From NCBI GenBank assembly GCA_023433515.1, contig JAEZCN010000147.1, positions 1 through 19,887 on the forward strand: 19,887 bases of DNA, given 5' to 3'. Origin of the DNA: Pseudomonadota bacterium (GTDB taxonomy: Bacteria > Pseudomonadota > Gammaproteobacteria > Steroidobacterales > Steroidobacteraceae). Position numbers and translations under genes: made by a program. The notes under the pieces were generated by a model. The model did no database searches. It was not told the origin of the DNA and worked only from the letters and a program-made list of their open reading frames with translations. Every line of letters begins with the position of its first letter. Position 1 is the stretch's first letter. This document shows, piece after piece, positions 7,310 through 15,900 of this stretch.

Positions 7310-8659
7310 TCACGCCACCCGCATCTGGTCTTCCGCGGCCAGTCCGCGCGCGCGCGCCAGCAGCGCCATGTTGAAGTCGTTGCGCGGCTTGCGCGACAGG
7401 CGTTCCTCGATCAGCGCACGCGCGAGCGAGCGGCGGCCGGCGCGCAGCGCGGCCTCGGTGACCGTGAGGTGCAGCAGGTCGCGTTGCGCGTGACTGCCGC
7501 CGAAGCGATGGGCGTGGGCGCGGATGCGCTGCAAGTCGTCGATCGCGACCTCGAAGTCGCGCCCTTCGAACGCGCACAGCGCGCGCGCCATGGGCAGACC
7601 CACTTCGCGGCTCATCATGCCGTTCGTGTCGGAGCGCTGTGCCGCCGACTCGAGCGCGGCGACGATGCGCGCGACCTGGCGCTCGTTGCCGGTCGCGAGA
7701 AAGGCCATGAGCGCGTGCACGTCATTGAAGGCGTAGTAGCCTTCGTCGCCGAGGGCTTCCCAGCTTGCGGCCAGTTCGTTCCAGCGGTCGCCGACGTCGG
7801 CGCCGCGCAGCCGCAGCCGCCACAGCATCGCCGACGCATCCACCATTTCGCCCGCGACGCGCGTCGACACGGGGCGCACGTGGGTGTCGTACACGTTGAG
7901 AGCCGACACGTAGTCGCAGTTGTCGAGGTGATAGAGCGCCAGGTGCCAGAAGTTGTGGAAGGCGAGGAAGTTGTGCTCGCTCCAGCCAAACGACGTGTTC
8001 TTGATCCAGTCGATGCCCGCGCGCGTCTGCCCGCGCATTTCGTACACGTGTGCGACCGAGTGGACCGCCCACACGTCCGCGGGATTGAGATCGACGGCGC
8101 GTCGGCCGAGTGCCTCGGCATCGTCGTACGCGCCGCATTCCTCGAGGCCGAAGGCATACATGCCGAGGACCTGGCCGCGTTGCGCGTCGAGATCGTTCCA
8201 CGCGTGCAGTACCTGCGCCGGGCGGTCGCGCAGCATCGTCGAGTTGCCGAGCAGGAAGTCGAGCAGGTGGGCGTACTGCAACGCCAGCAGGTCGCGCGGA
8301 TATTCGGCGCAGATGTCGCCATAGAGCTTGGCCGCTCCCGCGAAGTCGCGATTCAGCCAGGCGCGCGCCGCGCCGAGGTGCATTCGCTCGCGTTCCAGGG
8401 CGTGGCCGATGTGCCGGTCGGCGGCATCCAGGGTCGCGGCGATGCCGGCCTCGCAACCCTGTTCACTGGTGGTGGCGAGCAGGCCGGCCTTGAAGCAATG
8501 CCCCATGACGAAGCCTGGGTCGCTGCTCAGGGCCTCGTCGATGGTCGCCATGGGGTCCGCCCTGTAGTTCGCGAACTGCGAGACCGCACGGTCGTACAGG
8601 TCCAGCGCCGAGTGATTGCCGGCGGAAACGGTATTTCCATATCGATCAACGGGTTTCAT
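7310..8659 (-). CDS. TTC38-like tetratricopeptide repeat protein
   Basis: This encodes 449 residues from the ATG at 8659, which has GGAG 6 nt upstream. An ATG six codons further out (8677) has poorer spacing and lies closer to the promoter element. No signal peptide or membrane segment is seen, so it should be cytoplasmic. The protein is helical throughout, and its central part carries the features of the TPR-38 family: ADVWAVHSVAHVYEMRGQ (H200, H204) and HNFWHLALYHLD (H235, H239, H244). The spacing and length agree with that family (about 430-470 residues). Its biochemical function is unknown, and the clustered histidines are suggestive but not proof of metal binding. It converges on the response-regulator gene with 17 nt between stops. 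Upstream lies a conserved element shared with the secreted-protein gene at 12175-12852. Confidence 0.82.
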   Translation of the reverse strand: MKPVDRYGNTVSAGNHSALDLYDRAVSQFANYRADPMATIDEALSSDPGFVMGHCFKAGLLATTSEQGCEAGIAATLDAADRHIGHALERERMHLGAARAWLNRDFAGAAKLYGDICAEYPRDLLALQYAHLLDFLLGNSTMLRDRPAQVLHAWNDLDAQRGQVLGMYAFGLEECGAYDDAEALGRRAVDLNPADVWAVHSVAHVYEMRGQTRAGIDWIKNTSFGWSEHNFLAFHNFWHLALYHLDNCDYVSALNVYDTHVRPVSTRVAGEMVDASAMLWRLRLRGADVGDRWNELAASWEALGDEGYYAFNDVHALMAFLATGNERQVARIVAALESAAQRSDTNGMMSREVGLPMARALCAFEGRDFEVAIDDLQRIRAHAHRFGGSHAQRDLLHLTVTEAALRAGRRSLARALIEERLSRKPRNDFNMALLARARGLAAEDQMRVA

Positions 8660-8689
8660 GTTTGGCTCCAGTGTCATTCCCTGCCCTTG

Positions 8690-8719
8690 AGGCGTGACTG
8701 GGCGCGGAACATTGTTCCT
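8690..8719 (-). promoter_or_regulatory. Shared promoter/operator element, copy 1 (upstream of the TTC38-like gene)
   Basis: On the minus strand this reads AGGAACAATGTTCCG (8719-8705), six variable bases, then GTCACGCCT (8698-8690). GGAACA-A-TGTTCC (8718-8706) is a perfect 6-bp dyad about one base. The dyad ends 46 nt before the ATG at 8659. Copy 2 at 12893-12922 has the same 15-mer and the same spacing to GTTACGCCT; 24 of the 30 bases are identical. GGAAC resembles the -35 box of ECF sigma-factor promoters, and the dyad also fits a dimeric regulator. Which of the two is correct cannot be told from the sequence. Confidence 0.6.
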
Positions 8720-8739
8720 GACGGCGCAAGGTCGCCCCC

Positions 8740-11700
8740 TCAGTGGGGCTGGTAGCTGCAGAACGAGCCCGTGTGCACGGCCCATTCGAGGTGGCGGCCG
8801 GCCGTGGGACATTCCTGGCCGATACGGTCCATGGCATGTTTGAGCCGCCGCTGCACGTTGACGCGCGCGCGTTCGACGTTCGAGCCGGCGCGGCGCGCGC
8901 GCCCGTTGAGGCCGAAGGCGCGCGCGAGCTCCGCGCTCAGCAGTTCGAACTCTTCGCGGGCCGCCTCGGCTGCGGCCACATCGTGGCGGCCCTCGGCTTC
9001 CTCGATGTCGGCACGCAGCGATTCGAGCCGCTGCCGATAATCGCGGCGAGCGCGTTCGTCGAGCATTTCGCCGCAGTCGCCGGAGTCGACGACTTCGCCT
9101 TCGGGCGACGAGCCCATGAGGTCGAGCACGTGGATCTCGCGACCCGGCATGGATACGAGCTGCGCGAGCATCTGCATTCCGCGGCTGTCGCGCAGCCGGA
9201 ACTCGCGGCCCTCGCAGGCGCACACCCACAGTTCGCCGTCGCGCGCCAGGCGGAAATATTGCACGACCGGCGAACCCGCCGCCGGGATCGCGGTTTCATC
9301 CGGCTTGCGCGCCGGGGCGCCGCGCGCGCCGGGACTGTCGCATGCGCGAATCCGCTCTTCGAGCGAGTGCAGGCCGAGCTCCGAGGCGATGGTGCGCGCC
9401 TCGTCGAGTAGTTGGGCAAGGCGGGGGACGTCCTCTCCCGCCTGGCGCGCCACCTCCACCCATTCGACCGAGATGCGCGCGATCCACGGGCGCGCGTTCA
9501 TGCGGCGCGCGATCTGCAGCGCGGCCTCGAAGTGCTCGTGCGCGGCGCGCATGGAATCGACGTAAGCCGCGAGATGTCCCAGGCCGCGTGCGATCGGGCC
9601 CATCCAGCGCAGACCCATGAGCCCCCAGTGGCCGCAGCGCTCGCGGTACGGTGCGATGGATTCGTACGCGATGCGCGCGAGCCGCTCGTCGCGCACGGCA
9701 ACGAGATACTCGCCGACGCTGGACAAGGCCCCCATGTCCGAGAAGCGGATGATGTTCCTCAGGAATGTCTCGTCGATGGCGGTGGGATCCGGCGCGCGGC
9801 CGAGCGCGGTGACGCCAGTCGCGAGCAGGTTGGGTTTGAGATAGAGCTCCGCCTGCGGAAGATTGGCGCACTGGCGCTCGAGCTGCGCGAACAGGTCCGC
9901 GAGTCTGACCTGGTCGCCGGTGATCGCCGCGAGCTCGAACTGCTGCACGAGCAACGTGAAACTCGCGTTCGTGTCCTGGGCGCGTTCGGCGAAGTGACGC
10001 GCGCGGGCCAGCGCGGCTTCGGCCTGTGCGAAATCGCCGCGAGTCGTGGCGCGCATCGCGGCGAGCGCCGCCGCGGTCCACTGGTAGTGAGGCAGGCGAA
10101 GTTGCCCCGCGACCGACTCGCATTGCTCGATGGCTTCGTCGAGGATCGCGGCGTCCGCCAGTTCCATCGCGTCGACGGAGGACCGCATGTACCCGCGCAT
10201 GCACTCGGTGACGTCATCGAGCTGGCGCGCGAGACGTACGTACTCCTGGTTGAGCGCGAGCCGCTCGACCGGGTCCCCGAGGTCCATCAGCGCCGAGATC
10301 GCGCTGCGCAGGGTCCTGAGCAGCGTGCGCTCGTTGCCATTCGCGCGCGCGATCCGGATCGCTTCGCGCGCGAGCGCGGCCGGCTCGGCCGGGTCCGCCG
10401 CGGGTTGCATCGCGCCGGCGAGACGCGCGAGCAGGCGGGCGCGCCGGTCCGTGTCGCTCTCCGGCATGCGCCCGAGGGCGGTGCGCAGCAGGTTCACGAG
10501 TCGCGGATCCACCTTGCCGAACGTGAAGATGTTGCCGTACGTGAGCGCGGCGTCTGCGAGTAATTCGACGTCGCTGCGCGCCTCGCCGATGTGGAATGCC
10601 TCGGTGCTGTTGCGGCGCCCGGCGTCGAGATCGCCGGCGCGGATCTGCACGGCCGCGAGTTCGAGCAGCAGCCTGCCGAGCGACGGATGATCCTTCTGGT
10701 TTCCGAGCGTGGCGAGCGCGCGGCTCAGGCAGACCGCCGCGTCGTCGAATGCATGGCGGTTCTCGGCTTCCTGCGCGGCGCGGCGCCACGCCGCCACGGC
10801 CTGCTCGCGCGCGTCGTCGCCCGATTCTTCGAGATGCTGCGCAAGGGCGGCCCACGGCAGAACCGTGTGTGGTTCGGCGCGCGACTGCATGCGTCGTGCT
10901 TCGCGTTGATGAAGAGCGCGACGCTCCGCGGGCGACAGCGACTCGTGAAATGCCTCGCGTACCAGCATGTGCTCGAAACGCAGGGAGCCGGTCGATTCCA
11001 GTTCGAGCAGATGCGAGTCGAGCGCGGGCTGCAGGCGTTGCTCCAGTCCGGCGGGATCGCAGCCGATGGTTTCCGCGAGTACGCTGGGATGGAAACTGCG
11101 GCCGAGCACCGAGGCCATTCCCAGCAGTTCGCGCGTCGCAGTCGGCAGATCGGCGGCGCGTTCGAGGATGGCCATGCGCATGCTCGCGGGCGCATCGCGC
11201 AGATTGCCGCGCGCCTGACGAAGTTCCACGACCTCGGCGAGGTAGAGAGGATGTCCCTCGGTGAGCGTCGCGAATTCGGTGACCTGCTGCTCGAGCGGAC
11301 GTTTGCCGGTCGACGCCGCCACGTATTCGCGGATCTCGTCGCGGTCGAGACGCCGCAGGCCGAGCTGGATGGCGCCGCGCCGGAGGCGCGTGATGATGTT
11401 GCCGATGCGCGGACGCTGGATTTCCGCGTCGCGGAACGTGCCGATGACGAGCGCGCGCGAGGCGTGCAGCTGGCGCATCGCGAATTCGAGCAACGCGAGC
11501 GAATCGGCGTCGGTCGCGTGCAGGTCTTCGAGCACCAGCACCAGCGGCGAATGCGAGGCCGCCGACACCAGCAGGGTCGACACGGCATCCATGAGTCTGA
11601 AGCGCGCCTGTTCCGGTTCGAGTTGCGCTCCGCGTCCGGCGGCATCGGGCAGCAGTTCGGGTACGAGCTCGCCGATCGGCGCCGCGAGATGCGGCTGTTG

Positions 11701-12003
11701 TTCGAGCGCCGCACGTCCGCAATCGTGCGACAGGATCGAGCGCAGCACCTGTATCCAGGTCCAGTAGGCCGGCGCTCCGCCGGCCTCCCATGCGAATCCC
11801 CAGTGAATGCACACCGCGGATTTTGGGGGGAAATTGGCGAATTCCGCGAGCAGCCGGCTCTTGCCGATGCCGGGCTCGCCGTTCACGAGGCACAACGTGC
11901 CGCGGCCGCCCTGCGCGGCTTCGAGCGCGCTGGTCAGGGCCGCGCGCTCGCGTGAACGGCCGACGAAAACGCGGCCAAGGCGGGTTGCTGCTTCAGCGTG
12001 CAA
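8740..12003 (-). CDS. STAND-type ATPase with TPR-like middle and conserved C-terminal domain, no HTH
   Basis: This encodes 1087 residues from a TTG start at 12003, supported by GGAG 7 nt upstream and by the family-typical N-terminus GRVFVGRSRERAAL. The AAA/STAND nucleoside-triphosphatase domain shows Walker A GEPGIGKS (42-49) and Walker B LVLVLEDLH (154-162). It is followed by winged-helix and helical segments. From about residue 390 to 880 the protein is alpha-helical and TPR-like. The last 175 or so residues form a domain I recall from other large bacterial ATPases of this type: EFRLRDSRGMQMLAQLVSMPGREIHVLDL, a charged coiled helix ERARRDYRQRLESLRADIEEAE, RARVNVQRRLKHAM, and a GSFCSYQPH tail. 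No LuxR HTH or cyclase domain is seen, so it is not a MalT/LAL regulator by sequence. A signalling-scaffold role is plausible. Confidence 0.8.
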   Translation of the reverse strand: MHAEAATRLGRVFVGRSRERAALTSALEAAQGGRGTLCLVNGEPGIGKSRLLAEFANFPPKSAVCIHWGFAWEAGGAPAYWTWIQVLRSILSHDCGRAALEQQPHLAAPIGELVPELLPDAAGRGAQLEPEQARFRLMDAVSTLLVSAASHSPLVLVLEDLHATDADSLALLEFAMRQLHASRALVIGTFRDAEIQRPRIGNIITRLRRGAIQLGLRRLDRDEIREYVAASTGKRPLEQQVTEFATLTEGHPLYLAEVVELRQARGNLRDAPASMRMAILERAADLPTATRELLGMASVLGRSFHPSVLAETIGCDPAGLEQRLQPALDSHLLELESTGSLRFEHMLVREAFHESLSPAERRALHQREARRMQSRAEPHTVLPWAALAQHLEESGDDAREQAVAAWRRAAQEAENRHAFDDAAVCLSRALATLGNQKDHPSLGRLLLELAAVQIRAGDLDAGRRNSTEAFHIGEARSDVELLADAALTYGNIFTFGKVDPRLVNLLRTALGRMPESDTDRRARLLARLAGAMQPAADPAEPAALAREAIRIARANGNERTLLRTLRSAISALMDLGDPVERLALNQEYVRLARQLDDVTECMRGYMRSSVDAMELADAAILDEAIEQCESVAGQLRLPHYQWTAAALAAMRATTRGDFAQAEAALARARHFAERAQDTNASFTLLVQQFELAAITGDQVRLADLFAQLERQCANLPQAELYLKPNLLATGVTALGRAPDPTAIDETFLRNIIRFSDMGALSSVGEYLVAVRDERLARIAYESIAPYRERCGHWGLMGLRWMGPIARGLGHLAAYVDSMRAAHEHFEAALQIARRMNARPWIARISVEWVEVARQAGEDVPRLAQLLDEARTIASELGLHSLEERIRACDSPGARGAPARKPDETAIPAAGSPVVQYFRLARDGELWVCACEGREFRLRDSRGMQMLAQLVSMPGREIHVLDLMGSSPEGEVVDSGDCGEMLDERARRDYRQRLESLRADIEEAEGRHDVAAAEAAREEFELLSAELARAFGLNGRARRAGSNVERARVNVQRRLKHAMDRIGQECPTAGRHLEWAVHTGSFCSYQPH

Positions 12004-12044
12004 TGGACTTCTCCAGCGATCCGTGCGGCGGCCACCACGCGTTT

Positions 12045-12077
12045 CGGGGGCGCGATCCTACTGCATCTGCGCCCCCG
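12045..12077 (-). promoter_or_regulatory. Strong GC hairpin in the leader of the STAND ATPase gene
   Basis: CGGGGGCGC at 12045-12053 pairs perfectly with GCGCCCCCG at 12069-12077 (9 bp, 15-nt loop). It lies 42 nt upstream of the TTG start. With no T-run it is not a classic terminator; it could shape the leader RNA. Confidence 0.4.
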
Positions 12078-12115
12078 GGTGGGGATAGGTAGGCCTTCCA
12101 GGGCCCTTCGAGAGT

Positions 12116-12165
12116 GCAGGCAGGCCGGTCTTTCGACCGGCCCGCCCACGTTGCGGGTTGCCTGC
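12116..12165 (-). terminator. Two-tier stem-loop after the secreted-protein gene
   Basis: An inner perfect 8-bp hairpin (GGCCGGTC at 12123-12130, GACCGGCC at 12135-12142, loop of 4) is enclosed by a second 7-bp stem (GCAGGCA at 12116-12122, TGCCTGC at 12159-12165). It begins 10 nt after the stop of the gene ending at 12175. There is no T-run, so it could be a terminator, a partial attenuator or a 3'-end stabiliser. Confidence 0.45.
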
Positions 12166-12174
12166 GTCGCCCTG

Positions 12175-12852
12175 TCAGCCGATCAGGTACGGATCGACCG
12201 GCAGTTGCACCTGCGCGGGCACGCGCACCGCGACGTCGAGGTTCCGGGTGACGTACTCGGCCTTCGGGTCGATCGCGCGGGCGTTCGCGAGATCCACGTA
12301 CGCAGCACCGGTATCGCCGGCCAGCCAGTTCATCACCGCCCGGTTCGACAGAGCCACGGTGGCGACCTTGTTCGCATGTCGCATTTTCGTGCGGTCCCAG
12401 CGCTTGACGAACGAGCGGGAGCGCTCCGCCGCTGTCACGGCCGAATCGCACGCACCGCGCGCATCCGCGAAGTTGCGCTCGAGGGTGCGCAGCACGCAGA
12501 GGTTCGTCTTTTCGCGCGCCGAGTCGACGCGATCGCCGATCTGGCGGCCGGCCTTTTCGGTACGGCCTTGGACCAGCGCCTTGCCGCCGGGGGCGTCGAG
12601 GAAACTGGCTAACGTCATCGCCTTGGGGGCGCTTTCCTTGTCGGCCACGCACGCCGAGGCCGTCTTGATGCGCCGCGGGTACTTGGAGGAACGGGCCGGG
12701 TGCCCGATGTAGCGAACGACCACGCTGCTCTGGGTCGCGCAGGATTCGACCTCGGTATCGGCGGCGCTGCCCGCGATCGCGACATTCGTCGCCGAAAAGG
12801 AACACAGCAGGGCAAGAGTGGCGCAGGCCACGAGAGACTTGTGAGACGACAT
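12175..12852 (-). CDS. Secreted hypothetical protein with one TPR-like motif and four mature cysteines
   Basis: This encodes 225 residues from the ATG at 12852, which has AAGGAG 8 nt upstream. The N-terminus is a Sec signal peptide (MSSHKSLVACATLALL..., likely cleaved after AIA at about residue 27). The mature part has four cysteines (38, 68, 119, 135), an even number compatible with disulfides in the periplasm. Residues 162-206 form a TPR-like pair of helices, with NRAVMNWLAGDTGAAYVDLANA followed by IDP. The rest is not recognised. No enzymatic motif is visible. The promoter region carries the same element as the TTC38-like gene at 7310-8659, so the two are probably regulated together. The gene could encode a periplasmic binding or adaptor protein; that is inference. 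Confidence 0.75.
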   Translation of the reverse strand: MSSHKSLVACATLALLCSFSATNVAIAGSAADTEVESCATQSSVVVRYIGHPARSSKYPRRIKTASACVADKESAPKAMTLASFLDAPGGKALVQGRTEKAGRQIGDRVDSAREKTNLCVLRTLERNFADARGACDSAVTAAERSRSFVKRWDRTKMRHANKVATVALSNRAVMNWLAGDTGAAYVDLANARAIDPKAEYVTRNLDVAVRVPAQVQLPVDPYLIG

Positions 12853-12892
12853 TACGATTACTCCTTGAAGATTGGTTTGATTCCCAATCCAA

Positions 12893-12922
12893 AGGCGTAA
12901 CGGTTTCCGGAACATTGTTCCT
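12893..12922 (-). promoter_or_regulatory. Shared promoter/operator element, copy 2 (upstream of the secreted-protein gene)
   Basis: On the minus strand this reads AGGAACAATGTTCCG (12922-12908), six bases, then GTTACGCCT (12901-12893). The 15-mer is identical to copy 1 and the second block differs at one base. The dyad GGAACA-A-TGTTCC ends 56 nt before the ATG at 12852, a sensible promoter distance. Confidence 0.6.
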
Positions 12923-12937
12923 CGGCGCGGGCCGAGG
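12920..12937 (-). terminator. Stem-loop between the M48 protease gene and the secreted-protein promoter
   Basis: CCTCGGC (12920-12926) and GCCGAGG (12931-12937) form a perfect 7-bp stem with a 4-nt loop. It touches the outer edge of promoter element copy 2 (overlap of 3 nt). It may end transcription from the M48 gene (stop at 12979), though no T-run follows on either strand. A second small hairpin (GCTGGA/TCCAGC, 12958-12974) lies just after that stop. Confidence 0.4.
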
Positions 12938-12978
12938 CCTAACATCCCTACGGTTTCGCTGGAACGAGTCCAGCAGTC

Positions 12979-15900
12979 TCAGGTCCCCGCGAGGTATCCC
13001 CGCTCACCGACAAACAAGGAGCTGGCCGCCTCCCGGCGCCAGCTTTCGGGCGCGCGTTGCCCGAGCAGTACCACCGCCGCATACCGCGCGGGGTAACGCA
13101 GGTTCACGTTCAGATCTGGATAGGCCCTGGTGGGCTCGGCGCCAGCGCGCAACGCATCGAGGAACTCGATCATGGGCCCTGCCTGGTCGCCGGATTCCGT
13201 CATCAGGCGCGCGGCCAATGCGGAAGTGTCGCGGCCGAGTCGCGACGCGAGTGCGTACATGTAGAGCGTAGTGGTGAAGTCGGCCGCGCCGGGGTCCAGC
13301 GCCAGCGCCGCGTCCATCATCTCGCGAGTCGCTCCGTCCGACGCCGCCACGAGGCGCAGCACGCGTTCGCCGCCCTCGGCATTCGCCTTGGCCTTCTTGA
13401 AAGCGGCATCGAGATTGCCGCTCGCGAGGGCGCCATAGGGTTCGAGCGCTGTCCCCGCGATATCGACTCCTGACTCGATCGCCACGAATGCCGAAAGCGC
13501 CTGCGACGCTCGCGCGAGATCGCGCAGGTTCGACTCCCGGCCGAGCACCAGTCTTCGCATGCGCGCGGTTTCCAGCGAGAGGTAGTCCTGCATCGGACGC
13601 ACGCCGCGGCGCGCCTTCTCGTACAGCGACAGCGCGGCCTGGTAATCGCCGGCCTCCGCGTAGGTGGCCGCGGCGCCCAGCGTGAGCCAGGGATGGTCCT
13701 GCCACTTGCGATGCGCCTCGAGAAACCGCGCCTCCTGCTGCGCTGGGTCGTCGATGCAGCGAATGCCGAGATACTGCAGGTTAGGATCCTCGGGCGCCGA
13801 TTCGGCGCGCGCGCGGTGACGTGCGCAGACCTCGTCGTGTTTCTCACCCTTCGCGCTGTCCTGCTCGAACCTCAGCAACACCACGTCGTTCGCGGTTTCC
13901 TTCAGGCGATCGGCGAATACGGTTTCGAAGCCTGGTTGCGCCGCGGCGACGTGCAGCCAGTCGATGAACTGCGGCGAATGGGTGTCGTCCCAGCGCACGT
14001 GCGTCATGACCAGGTCCGCGCGTTGTGCATCGTCGCGCACCATCTCGACCTGTCGCCAGGGGGACGATCCGCTCGCGGACGCCAGTACCTTGCGGTACCC
14101 CGAGGAACTGCTGATCGTCTGCGGCGGCTCCTCGAAAACGTGATCGACGCGGGTCCTCGACCAGCGCAAAGCTCCGATCGGCCGTTCCTGCGGCGGGGCG
14201 GCCGTGGCAGCGGCGCTCGACGAGTGGTAGGTCGCCGTCCATTCGTACAGCGGCGCGGCGCCCGCGACGTTGTACACGTAGTGCGCGCGCACGCCGTTCA
14301 GTTCCTCCTCGAACGATTCGATGACGCGCTCGTCTTCGGTGAGCGCGCGCACGCTGAGCGTGCCGGAGGTGGGCGTCGTCACCGTCACGGGAGAGTTCGG
14401 CAACGCCTGCACCTTCTCACCCGAATACTCCACCCACACCGGCTGCGCGAGCCCGTTGTAGATGGTCATGTGGGCGACGCCGACATTCGCGCCGAAGACG
14501 ACGACGCCGCCCACGATGCCGAGCGCGACCGTCGAGCGCGCGATCGTGGGAAGCGTGCCGTCGGCGGTCTGGAACCGGTCCCACCAGTCGAGCCGCTTCT
14601 GGCGGGGACGCTCCTTGCCGGGCAGCAGCGTCTGGTACTCCTTCGGCATCACGGATGCCGGCGGCGCGTCCGCGGGAGTGACGGCATCGCGCACGAACTT
14701 CGCCACCTGGCTTTCGGCGAGCAGCAGCTGCTCGAGCGCGGCGTCGCGCAGCCGTCCGAGCGCGAAGCGCGCGGCGCCCACCCAGCCGTCGATGACGTTG
14801 AGCCATTCGCCGATGTTCTCGCGGCCGGGCGGCGGTAGTTTGAATTCCTCGAGCATCGCCATCCAGTTCGCGGTCTCGAGCCGGCGCGCGAGCGTGCGAT
14901 CGAGCGTGATTCCCGGTCCTTCTTCGTAGACCCGCTGCAGCACGGCGTGCAGCTGCTGGCAGCCCGCGATGAGCCGCGTCAGTTCGTTCGAGCTCACGCG
15001 GCCGTCGGCGGTGACGATGCCGTAGATGTTGGCCACGTATCCCTGCACGTCGCGCAGGTTGGCCTCGGAGTGATCCGCGTAATGCAGCGCCGCGGCCAGA
15101 CCCTGCAGGTATTCCGGCCATCCCTTCTGCAGGGAACGCGCGGCGGCCAGGTGAGCGGCGCGGCAGCGTTCGTCGTGCGCTTCGATCCGGCCGCGCACCG
15201 CGTCGATCTCGCCCTCGAGCGAGGCGATGACGCGCGGCAGGTCGGCGCGGCGGAGTTCCTCGCCGCCGTGCTGGATGACTCCGCCCGGTGCCTGCGCGAT
15301 CTCGTCGCGCAACGCCTCGAGCGCATGTTTTTCGCCGAGCTTCTCGTTGAGCAGCTCGACGTCCTGCGCCAGGCTCTCCGGGTAAAGTGTCGCGATGACG
15401 CGCGCGGCTTCACTCGTCGGCATCGTCGTGCCGTAGAGCTTCGCGACGCTGCCCACGTGCCGCACCGGGGAACGATTCAGGTATGCGCCGCGGTAGGCGC
15501 GATCGAGGAACGCGCGGCCGTATTGTTTCTCGAGATGCGCGAACGTCTCCTCGGTGGTCTGCACCGCGAGCTCGGCGTCCCGGAACACGTGTGCCGACAT
15601 GCGCTCGCGCAGGCTCCGCGGATTGTCGAACACCGCCCAGGCGCTGCGCTCGTCGATCGGAGCCGGCACGTAGCGGCTCTTCGCATTGCGTTCGCGATCG
15701 GCGCTCGGCGGATGCGTGGCCCACATGCGCGGCGGCTGGGCGAGCTCCGTCTTGAATACGCGGTGCATTTCGCGCGCGTTCTCCGGCATCGGCGGTACCA
15801 CGCCGTAGTCGGGCTGATTCAGGATCTCGCGCATTCGATCGATGATCCGGGACTGTACGGAAAACAGGTCCGTCACGCGACGCTTGTCGCCGGCTTCGCC

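Noticed and set aside
7296..7310. CCCGT short tandem repeat between two convergent stops
   Set aside because: Three imperfect 5-nt units in GC-rich DNA; too short to be meaningful.
8706..8718. GGAACATTGTTCC read as a LexA/SOS box
   Set aside because: Gram-positive-type SOS boxes have GAAC-N4-GTTC; here the spacer is 3 nt, and neither downstream gene is a DNA-repair gene.
8734..8749. GCCCC/GGGGC stem spanning the ATPase stop codon as a terminator
   Set aside because: Only 5 bp, overlaps the stop codon and has no T-run.
7469..8755. 428-codon plus-strand open frame opposite the TTC38-like gene
   Set aside because: Antisense of a recognisable TPR family protein. No domain or good ribosome binding site.
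10591..11955. 454-codon plus-strand open frame opposite the STAND ATPase gene
   Set aside because: Low-complexity antisense translation. The Walker motifs are on the minus strand.
8740..12003. STAND ATPase read as a MalT/LAL-type LuxR transcription factor
   Set aside because: The C-terminus lacks the LuxR helix-turn-helix and has a different conserved tail.
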